In this document: piece after piece, positions 6,603-13,700 of the stretch | How the letters are laid out: each line of letters opens with the position of its first letter | Numbering within the stretch: position 1 is the first letter of the stretch | Source of the DNA: DATLHO01 sp035539855 | GTDB taxonomy: Bacteria > Bacteroidota > Ignavibacteria > OLB7 | Reading direction: 5' to 3' | DNA: 15,255 nucleotides | Assembly: GCA_035539855.1 (NCBI GenBank) | Contig: DATLHO010000261.1 | Span: forward strand, 1-15,255 | Notes under the pieces: model-generated | The model's input: only the letters and a program-made list of their open reading frames with translations | What the model was told of the DNA's origin: nothing | The model's database searches: none | Translations under genes and position numbers: made by a program

Positions 6603-7304
6603 GTGAACCTCGTGCTCTTCTTCTCGATCGCCGTCATTGCGGGGCTTGCCTCACCGATCGTCGCGACCGCGTGCGTATGCGAGCCCTGGACTCCATGTGA
6701 GCGCTATTCAAACCACGATGTCGTGTTCGTTGGGCGGCCGATCGACGTTGATCTCGAAACGCGTTTTGGCCATAGGACGATGGTGTATACGTTCAAGGTC
6801 CAGCACGCCATCAAGGGTGTCGCAGAGAACGAGATCGAAGTCGAAGCGGGGATGGGTCGCGGCGACTGCGGCGTGACGTTCTTCAGCAACATCCGCTACC
6901 TCGTCTATGCGTCGCGAACTCCCTACGGCTTGGGAACCTCGTCTTGCTCGGGCACCGGATCTCTCGAATGGCGACGTGATGACGTTCGATACCTCAACGC
7001 GATACGCCGATCACCACAGTGGGGCGTCATCTACGGTCGGGTATTGCGCTATGGGAGTGAACTCCGGCGGGGTATCCCGCGTGCCGTCGTCGTCATCGAA
7101 GGCGCCGGCAGGCGCAGGATCGTCGCGGCAAACGGGTACGGAGAATTCGAGGTCGGCGGTCTGCGTGAGGGTCGCTATCGCGTGCGTTGGTCTGCGCCGA
7201 AGGGGAAGTCGCCGATGCCGCGCGAGGTGTTCGTCGACGTCCGTGGCCATGACTGCAAAGAGGTGATGTTCGGCTGGGAGACTCACCCAGGCCACGGAAG
7301 CTAG
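6603..7304 (+). CDS. secreted TIMP/NTR-like protein with C-terminal carboxypeptidase-regulatory-like domain
   Basis: The 233-residue product has a signal peptide (1-23, ending VATA) followed by mature C24-V-C26, then C32, C89 (in DCGV), C115 (in SSCSG) and C218. The order Cys-x-Cys, a third Cys, a DVVFVG strand, a strand ending KG, a Cys-Gly, an RYLVYA strand and a Cys-Ser matches the netrin-module/TIMP OB-fold, with likely disulfides C24-C89 and C26-C115. Residues about 140-220 (GVIYGRVLR, PRAVVVIEG, NGYGEFEVGGLREGRYRVRW) look like a carboxypeptidase-regulatory beta sandwich. Eukaryotic TIMPs inhibit zinc metalloproteases through the free N-terminal Cys; whether this protein does so is unknown. 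A lipobox reading (ATAC) is weak but would make it a lipoprotein. The gene follows sbcD by 60 bp and converges on the histidine kinase gene, 18 bp away. Confidence 0.8.
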   Translation: MNLVLFFSIAVIAGLASPIVATACVCEPWTPCERYSNHDVVFVGRPIDVDLETRFGHRTMVYTFKVQHAIKGVAENEIEVEAGMGRGDCGVTFFSNIRYLVYASRTPYGLGTSSCSGTGSLEWRRDDVRYLNAIRRSPQWGVIYGRVLRYGSELRRGIPRAVVVIEGAGRRRIVAANGYGEFEVGGLREGRYRVRWSAPKGKSPMPREVFVDVRGHDCKEVMFGWETHPGHGS

Positions 7305-7322
7305 TGCGATGACGACCCACTC

Positions 7323-9128
7323 CTATCCCCGACGCTTCTCCTCCGACTTCGCCTCGTGACCGTTCGCCGGTCTGGATGGCTCCTTCGCCGGCTCCGTCGA
7401 CGCTCCACGCCCCGCCTCCTTTCCCGCAACCTTCTGTCCTTCCTTTGAGCGCTTGAGCAGGCGCGCCACGTCGAACGAGTAGCTCGACTTCGGCTTCTCC
7501 GGACCCGGCGTTGCGGCGACGGGCGCGGGCTCGACGAGCAGCGGCAGGCGCACGATGAAGGTGCTGCCCTGGCCCGGTTCGCTCTCGACGCGGATGTCGC
7601 CGCCGTGCACTTCGACCTTCCACTGCACGATCGACAGGCCGAGGCCGGCGCCGCCGAGCTCGCGACTGCGCGCGCGGTCGACGCGGTAGAAGCGGTCGAA
7701 GATCTTCTTCTGGTGCTCGGCGCTGATGCCGATGCCGGTGTCGCGCACGCGCACCTCGGCGAACTTGCCGTCGCGGTGGATCGTGATCGAGATCAGCCCG
7801 CCCTCCGGCGTGTACTTCACCGCGTTGTCGACGAGGTTGAGGAAGATCTGGTAGACCTTCGCCTGGTCGCCCTCGATGAACAGGTTCTCGGTGTGCCGGT
7901 AGGTGATGTAGATGTTCTTCGGCGCGCCGAGCACCGTCGCGGCGTCGGCGAGATCAGCCAGCATTTCGGTGAGATTGATCTTCTCGAGGTCGATGAGGAT
8001 CTGCCCCATGTCCGCGCGAGAGAGCAGCAGCAGGTACTCGACGACGCGCGAGAGCCGGAGCACCTCCTGCAGCGCGCTGGAGAGGACGTCCTGGTACTCC
8101 TCGGGTTTCTTGCGCGAGCGCAGCGCGAGCTCGATCTCACCGGTGAGAATTGTCAGCGGCGTGCGCAGCTCGTGCGAGGCATCGGCGGTGAACTGGCGGA
8201 TCTGGCCGAAGGAGCTCTCGAGGCGCGAGATCATGTCGTTGAGCGTCTCGGAGAGCCGTCGGATCTCGTCGTCGGATTTCGGCACCGGCAGGCGTCGCGA
8301 GAGGTTCGATGCGGTGATCTCCTTGGCGCTGCGAGTGATCTCGTCGACGGGGTGGAGCGAGGCCTTCGACAGGAACCAGCCGCCGAGGATCGAGATCAGC
8401 AGCACGCCGGGCACGACGAGCATGAGCGTGCGCAGGAAGTCGTCGATGACCGACTGCACTTCGTCGATCGGATAGGCCGCCGCGATCCGCAGCGAGATCG
8501 AGCGCGCGATCGCAACGCGGATCGACTGCTGCTCGTTGCGCCCGCGCAGCAACTGCGGCAGCGTCGTGATGCTCGCGACCGAATCCTGCGCGCTCGACAG
8601 CAGCGACGACGGCAGCGAGAGCGAGTCGCGGCCGAGGTTGTTCGACTTCCAGATGATGTTGCCGAGGGAGTCCATGATCTGAATCATGAAGTTCCTCGAG
8701 TTCAACAGCGTGTGCTCGTAGATCGCCGTCCACGCCGGATCGACGCCCGTCGCGGTGCCCGCGGCGCTCTTGTTGTCGGAGCCCTCGAGCGGCTTGATCG
8801 CCGGCTTGATCACCGAGTCGGTGCGCGTCGAGTCCTTCAGGAACGCCAGCTCCGCCGGCAGCTCCTCGCGCTTGCCGCGCCGCCGCGACGACTTCGAGTC
8901 CGACGCCGGCTTCTCCGCTCCGCCGCGCTGCTTCTTCTCGAGCTGCTCCTGGGCCTGCTGTCGGATGATGAGGTCGAGCGAGGAGACGACCTGGTTGAGC
9001 GACGCGTCGAGGTTGGCGTTGAGCTCGCTCGAGACGGACGTGTAGGTGATGACCGCGAAGACGCCGAGCGAGATCGCCATCATCAGTCCGAACCACAGGG
9101 TCAGTCGGGCGCGTAGCGAAAGACTCAC
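7323..9128 (-). CDS. sensor histidine kinase of a two-component system
   Basis: The 601-residue product is an inner-membrane kinase. Membrane segment one lies at about 9-31 and segment two at about 233-254. Between them is a roughly 200-residue periplasmic sensor region. Then come HAMP (about 251-305), the dimerisation domain with phospho-acceptor H319 in ASHELRTP, and the ATPase domain with N-box N431-N435, D463TGIG, FDRFYRVD (477-484) and GGAGLGLSIV (492-501). It starts with GTG at 9126-9128, overlapping the response regulator stop (GTGA), so both come from one mRNA. Two oddities are seen: a strongly charged Lys/Arg/Ser stretch (about 64-90) in the periplasmic part, and a roughly 70-residue Pro/Ala/Lys/Glu-rich tail after the ATPase domain that looks disordered. 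The signal sensed cannot be read from the sequence. Confidence 0.95.
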   Translation of the reverse strand: MSLSLRARLTLWFGLMMAISLGVFAVITYTSVSSELNANLDASLNQVVSSLDLIIRQQAQEQLEKKQRGGAEKPASDSKSSRRRGKREELPAELAFLKDSTRTDSVIKPAIKPLEGSDNKSAAGTATGVDPAWTAIYEHTLLNSRNFMIQIMDSLGNIIWKSNNLGRDSLSLPSSLLSSAQDSVASITTLPQLLRGRNEQQSIRVAIARSISLRIAAAYPIDEVQSVIDDFLRTLMLVVPGVLLISILGGWFLSKASLHPVDEITRSAKEITASNLSRRLPVPKSDDEIRRLSETLNDMISRLESSFGQIRQFTADASHELRTPLTILTGEIELALRSRKKPEEYQDVLSSALQEVLRLSRVVEYLLLLSRADMGQILIDLEKINLTEMLADLADAATVLGAPKNIYITYRHTENLFIEGDQAKVYQIFLNLVDNAVKYTPEGGLISITIHRDGKFAEVRVRDTGIGISAEHQKKIFDRFYRVDRARSRELGGAGLGLSIVQWKVEVHGGDIRVESEPGQGSTFIVRLPLLVEPAPVAATPGPEKPKSSYSFDVARLLKRSKEGQKVAGKEAGRGASTEPAKEPSRPANGHEAKSEEKRRG

Positions 9129-9817
9129 TCCTTCTCCTCCTCCGGCTGCGACTCGCGCATCACGTAGCCGACGCCGCGGATCGAGTGGATCAGGCGCGCA
9201 GCGCCATCAGCTTCGATCTTGTTGCGCAGGCGGTTGATGTAGACGTCGACGAGGTTCGAGTCGGCGTAGAAGTTATAGCTCCAGACATGCTGCGTGATCA
9301 CCGAGCGGCTGAGCACGCGGTTGGCGTTGCGCATTAGGTACTCGAGCAGCGAGTACTCGCGCGCGGTCAGCTCGATGTCGTTCTCGCCGCGCTTCGCCTT
9401 GTGCGTCACGGTGTCGAGCACGAGATCGCCCACCTTGATCTGCGTCGACTTCTCGACCGTCGAGCGGCGGAGCATCGATCGGACGCGCGCGGTGAGCTCC
9501 TCGAAGTGGAAGGGCTTCGCCAGGTAGTCGTCGGCGCCCGAGTCGAGCCCGATCACGCGGTCCTGTACCGTCCCCTTGGCCGTCAGGATCAGCACCGGTG
9601 TGTTGATGCCGCGCGCGCGGATCTCCCGAAGGATCGAGATCCCGTCGCGCTTCGGCAGCATCAGGTCGAGGATGAGCCCGTCGAACTCGTTCGACAGCGC
9701 CCGCTCGAGCCCCGCCTCGCCGTCGAACGCGCACTCGACCTCGAAGCTCTCCTCGTGCAAACCCTGCTGAATGAAGTTCGCAACCTTCTTCTCGTCCTCG
9801 ATCACCAGAAGCTTCAT
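9125..9817 (-). CDS. OmpR-family DNA-binding response regulator
   Basis: The 230-residue product pairs with the histidine kinase encoded directly downstream. The receiver domain (1-120) has the acidic pocket E7-D8, phospho-acceptor D51 in LILDLMLPKRDG, T79 and K101-P102. The winged-helix domain (about 128-222) ends in the family's TAREYSLLEYLMRNANRVLSR and HSIRGVGYVMR, with the recognition helix region NLVDVYINRLRNKIE. The overall pattern is closest to the CusR/CopR and related OmpR regulators, but the metal-response assignment is not safe. The ATG at 9815-9817 has a weak GGGAA upstream. The short acidic tail (QPEEEKE) overlaps the kinase start. Its promoter region is the 405-bp intergenic stretch that carries the repeat element. 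Confidence 0.96.
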   Translation of the reverse strand: MKLLVIEDEKKVANFIQQGLHEESFEVECAFDGEAGLERALSNEFDGLILDLMLPKRDGISILREIRARGINTPVLILTAKGTVQDRVIGLDSGADDYLAKPFHFEELTARVRSMLRRSTVEKSTQIKVGDLVLDTVTHKAKRGENDIELTAREYSLLEYLMRNANRVLSRSVITQHVWSYNFYADSNLVDVYINRLRNKIEADGAARLIHSIRGVGYVMRESQPEEEKE

Positions 9818-9882
9818 GGTTCCCGCTCGGTAAAGGGTTGGATGAACGGTAGACGTATGAATGTAGGGAGGATTTCTTGTCA

Positions 9883-9910
9883 GATGTCAGAGGATAGATG
9901 TCAGATGTCA
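9883..9910 (+). repeat. tandem GATGTCA heptamers, copy 2
   Basis: Four units are seen: GATGTCA, a degenerate GAGGATA, GATGTCA and GATGTCA, followed by CAAGGC. A degenerate fifth unit, CTTGTCA, precedes it. It faces the inverted copy 3 across the palindromic element. Confidence 0.8.
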
Positions 9911-9955
9911 CAAGGCATTGGGCTTGAACGACTTTCTCACGAACGACCGCGACCA

Positions 9956-10089
9956 CGTCATCTTCACGGAGCGAAGCACACAATATTCACGTATGCGTCT
10001 GGAGATCTCTCTTCCGCGGTAGCGGTTCCGAACGGCACGGCTACCGCCGAAGACAGATCCCCGACTCGCTCCGCTCGTCGAGGATGACG
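9956..10089. repeat. inverted-repeat element with 56-bp near-perfect palindrome core (REP/MITE-like)
   Basis: The outer arms are CGTCATCTTC...CGGAGCGA (9956-9976) and its inverse (10066-10089, reading CGTCATCCTC...CGGAGCGA on the other strand). The core runs from GATCT at 10004 to AGATC at 10059, with about 23 of 28 positions paired around the centre CCGAACGG. Because of the symmetry, both strands translate to nearly the same peptide (GDLSSAVAVP then GTATAE), which shows the palindrome well but does not mean it is coding. No transposase is present, so if mobile it is non-autonomous. Confidence 0.8.
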
Positions 10090-10140
10090 TTCCGCGCCCA
10101 TTCGTGGGAAACGGCCATCCCCCAACCCCTCCCCGCCTCG

Positions 10141-10168
10141 TGACATCTGACTTTTGACATCTAACATT
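10141..10168 (-). repeat. tandem GATGTCA heptamers, copy 3 (inverted)
   Basis: Read on the minus strand the units are AATGTTA, GATGTCA, AAAGTCA, GATGTCA, followed by CGAGGCGG. That edge is identical to copy 1. It is in inverted orientation relative to copy 2. Confidence 0.8.
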
Positions 10169-10180
10169 TGACCCTATCTT
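10154..10180 (+). promoter_or_regulatory. possible promoter for the secreted protein/metalloprotease operon
   Basis: TTGACA (10154-10159) and TATCTT (10175-10180) are separated by 15 bp, which is short, and lie 43 bp before the ATG at 10223. The -35-like box is made by the heptamer repeat. Bacteroidota promoters often differ from this pattern, so the call is weak. Confidence 0.3.
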
Positions 10181-10222
10181 AGCCCCCGGTCCAGAATCCT
10201 GCCCAACAGACTCTCCTACCTC

Positions 10223-10795
10223 ATGGTGCTCTCCGTACGCCTTCGTGTGTCCGGCGCTGTGCTCGTGGCGCTGGCGCTTGCCGTGGTTGCGACAATCCCC
10301 CTGACTGCACAGGTCCGTCAGATCAATCTCCGCGAAATGGTCGGCTCCGCCGGCGTCGCGTTCGTCGGCACCGTCGTCGAGACGCACGGCGGACTCGACG
10401 ATGACGGCGAGATCGTCACGTGGACGACGTTCCGCGTCGAGCAGCCGATCGGCTTCGTGCCGGTGCAACTGGTCACCGTCAAGCAGCTCGGCGGCACCGC
10501 CAACGGCCTGTCGCACTTCCTGTCGCACATGCGCTACTTCACGCTCGGTGAGCGGGTGCTCGTCATGTTCTATCCGACGAGCACGCTCGGCTTCACCAGT
10601 CCGATCGGACTGGATCAGGGAGTCTGGAGCGTCTCGACCGACGGTCGGGTGCTCGGCGTGCGCCAGAGCGCACTCGAGGGCATGGGACCGGAGCTCGCCC
10701 GCCACGGCATCACGCCGCGACCGGCGCAGGACATCGAGCTCGCGCGTTTCACGACGCTCCTCGAGGAGCTCTTCCGCGGGAGGGACGTCCGATGA
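10223..10795 (+). CDS. secreted protein, possible NTR/OB-like fold, upstream of metalloprotease
   Basis: The 190-residue product has a signal peptide (1-29, cleavage probably after LTA). The mature part carries GVAFVGTVVE (44-53), a strand around TTFRVEQPIG, LVTVKQLGG (83-91) and YFTLGERVLVMFYP (105-118). This strand order resembles the core of NTR/OB-like domains and runs parallel to the TIMP-like protein at 6603-7304. It has no cysteines, however, so the match is by pattern only. A C-terminal helical segment ends EELFRGRDVR. I do not recognise a named family. The stop overlaps the start of the metalloprotease gene (ATGA), with GGGAGGG at 10778-10784 serving the downstream start, so the two are translationally coupled. 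A role as a partner, inhibitor or folding helper of the protease is inference. Confidence 0.75.
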   Translation: MVLSVRLRVSGAVLVALALAVVATIPLTAQVRQINLREMVGSAGVAFVGTVVETHGGLDDDGEIVTWTTFRVEQPIGFVPVQLVTVKQLGGTANGLSHFLSHMRYFTLGERVLVMFYPTSTLGFTSPIGLDQGVWSVSTDGRVLGVRQSALEGMGPELARHGITPRPAQDIELARFTTLLEELFRGRDVR

Positions 10796-13700
10796 AAACC
10801 CTTCGCTGCCTTCTGCTCGCCATCGTCGGAATCGCCGGCGCCGCGCAACTGCGTGCCGGCGGACCGCTCTCGGCCAGCGGCACGACCGCGCGCCGCTACG
10901 CCACCGGCTCCTTTCCGCTGACCTACCGCGTCGACCAGGGAACGCTCGGCGCCTTCTCGAACACGACCGCGACGAACATCGTCGGCTGGTCGTTCTGGGA
11001 GTGGGACAGCATCGGCTCGGCCGCGCTCTCGTTCAATCGCGGCACCCAGCTTCCGCGCGACGTCAATACCGGCAACGACGCGTACATCACCGGCACCGGC
11101 CAGTGGAGCGACGGCATCAACCCGATCGTGTTCGACACCGACGGCACGATCACCGACGCGAAGCTCGGCGCCGGCGCGAAAAACTCCGTGCTCGGCTTCG
11201 CGACTTCCGCGTGGACGGGCACGACCTACGTCGAGGGATACGCGATCATCAACGGGTACCTCAGCGGCAGCGGCTCGACGACCGACGAGGATCGCTACAA
11301 GGCGACGATCGTCCACGAGATCGGACACTTCCTCGGTCTCGCGCACTCGCAGGTGACGATGCACGCCGATTACTCGACGATGTATCCGATCATCCACAAG
11401 ACCGCGCAGCGCAACACGACGCCCGACGACACCGCGGCGATGGCATCGCTGTATCCGGCGACGGGCTTCACCGCGAGCGTCGGAGCGATCTCGGGCACCG
11501 TGCGTACCGCAGCGGGCAGTGACCTGGGCGGCGTCGTGGTGCTCGCCGTCGACTCCGCAACCGGAGCCGCCTACAGCTCCGTCGTCGATTACTACTCCGG
11601 AGGCTCGACCGCCTTTGCCTCACCGCCGGCGGCCAGCGGCTCGTACACGATCTCGGGTCTGCCTCCTGGACGCTACTACGTGCGCATCGAGCCGCCGAAG
11701 CCGGAGTTCTCGGGCGGCTCGCTCCTGGCCAGCTACGCGACGCCGCAGAACACGGGGATCGCGCGTGAGTGGTACAACGGCATCGGCGAGTCGGGGGACA
11801 TGCTCCTCGATGATCAGAATCAGAAGACGTCCGTGGGCGTGAGCGCAGGATCGACGACGGGCGGCATCGACATCGTCGCCAACGCGTCGGCCACGACCTC
11901 GACGCTGTCGTACCACGCGAGCACGTCGGCGTCGAGCTACGGACTGCCGCAGGGCAGCAACACCGGCTATGCTGTGCGCTTCACCGCGCCGTCGAACGGC
12001 TCGCTCGTCGGTGTCGCCGTGCGCGTCTCGGCGCTGTCGGTGCTGCCGTTGACGGGCACGCTCACCGTCACGGTGCACGCGAGCGCGCCCGGAAGTCTTG
12101 CGGGAATTCCCGGCACGGCTCTCGGCTCGGTGACGATTCCCTACCGGGACATCTCGGCGAATCAGGAGACGGAGATCTGGCTGCGCGGACTCGGCACTGC
12201 GATCAACTTCACCGCGGGAACGGACTTTCACGTCGCGCTCACGACCAACGGCTCGGGCACGTTCACGGTGCTCACCGACAACGGCGCGTCGACGCAGAAC
12301 CGGAGCTCGTACTACACGTCGGCCAACGGCTGGCGGAACATTCCGCAGGGGATGGCCGCCGGCACGCCGGGCTACAACCTTCAGATGTCGGCGATCTACT
12401 CGACGACGCTCGCCGGCAACCCGACGCCCGCGATCACGCTCGGCTCGACGTCGCTCGACTTCGGCCGCGTGCGCGTCAACGCGAGCGCCGATCGGACGAT
12501 CACGGTGTCGAACCCCGGTACCGCCACGCTCAACGTGAGCGCAGCCGCGGCGACCGGAGCCGACGCTTCGGCATTCACCGTCATCGCCGGCGGCGCGCCG
12601 TTCACCGTCGCGCCGAATGCGTCGCATCAAATGACGGTGCGCTTCACCGCCCGCCGCGGCGGCTCGAGCACGAAGACCGCATCGCTCTCGATCACGAGCG
12701 ACGCTCCGACCTCGCCCAGCGCGGTCTCGCTCACCGGGACCGCGATCGAGCCGGTCGCCGCGAAGCTCATGGCGTCGATCGCGCTCGGCTCGCGGCGCGT
12801 CGATTCGGCGCATGCGATCACGTTCGCCGTGCTGCGCAACACCGGCAACGACACGCTCGCGATCTCCTCGATTGCTCTGGCCGGCGCCGATGCCGGCGCG
12901 GGCATCAGGCTGTTGAGCTCCGGTGCGGCGACGCGCCTCGCGCCCGACTCGACGCTTGCCGTTCGACTGGAGTTCGCTCCGACCGTGCGTCGCAGCTACG
13001 CCGCGACGCTGACGGTGAGCCACGATGATTCGACGGGCTCGACGTCGTTCGCGATCGCAGGCACCGGCGTCGCTCCGCTCATCGCCGCATCGCGCGACTC
13101 GCTCGATCTCGGAGGCGTTCGTGTGCAGGCCAGCGGCACCGCGGAGCTCTGGCTGCGCAACACCGGCAACGCGACCATGTCGCTCGACGGGTTCTCGTTC
13201 GTCGGCGCGGATTCGACCGCGTTCACGATCGTCGCTCCGTCGTCGCTGCCGCAGATCGTCGCGCAGGGGGATTCGATCCTCGTGCGCGCCCGCTTCGCTC
13301 CGACCGGACGTCGCGGCTACTCGACAGTGCTTCGCGTGCGCACGAACGCGATTCCCGCGACGAAGGACATCGTCGTCGCGGGACGCGGTCTTGCGCCGGT
13401 CGCGTACGTGCCGGCGCTCGCGGTCGTCGGCTCGGCGACGGTTGGCTCGTCGATCCAGGAGCCGGCGCTGGCGGTGCGCAACATCGGCGACGCGCCGCTG
13501 ACGATCGCATCGCTCGCGATCGGCGGCGCGCACGCCTCGGAATTTTCTGTCGCAGGCGTGACGCTGCCGGCAGTCGTCGCGCCCGGCGATTCGGTGGTCG
13601 TGCGCATCCGTTTCGCGCCGACCGTTGCCGGCGCGCGCACCGCCGAGCTCATCGTGACGAGCGACGATCCGGCGAGCGCAACCCAGCTCGTGACCCTGGC

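Larger units (their letters stand above)
9818..10222. other. divergent intergenic region carrying a nested inverted-repeat element
   Basis: The 405 bp separate the leftward response regulator gene from the rightward secreted-protein gene. I see no coding sequence in them. The order is: about 65 bp of regulator leader, a heptamer block (9883-9910), a spacer, an inverted-repeat element (9956-10089), a further spacer, and an inverted heptamer block (10141-10168) that overlaps a possible promoter for the rightward gene. Confidence 0.7.

Noticed and set aside
7605..9116. Long + strand open frame opposite the histidine kinase (about 500 codons)
   Set aside because: It is a GC-rich shadow of the kinase gene, which has all catalytic motifs on the other strand; the shadow is an Arg/Asp/Glu-rich string without a fold.
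9838..9895. Promoter for the response regulator on the minus strand (CTGACA, 17 bp, TCATAC)
   Set aside because: The -10 match is poor and the -35 match is just part of the heptamer repeat; not enough to annotate.
9964..10167. Open frames on both strands giving the near-identical peptide GDLSSAVAVP...GTATAE
   Set aside because: The similarity is a result of the palindrome; neither frame has codon use, a start site or length supporting a real gene.
9883..10168. CRISPR-like array
   Set aside because: The repeated unit is only seven bases with no unique spacers, and no cas genes are near.
11620..13533. Long minus-strand open frame (637 codons) opposite the metalloprotease
   Set aside because: It is an Arg-rich shadow of the repeat region of a clearly real + strand gene.
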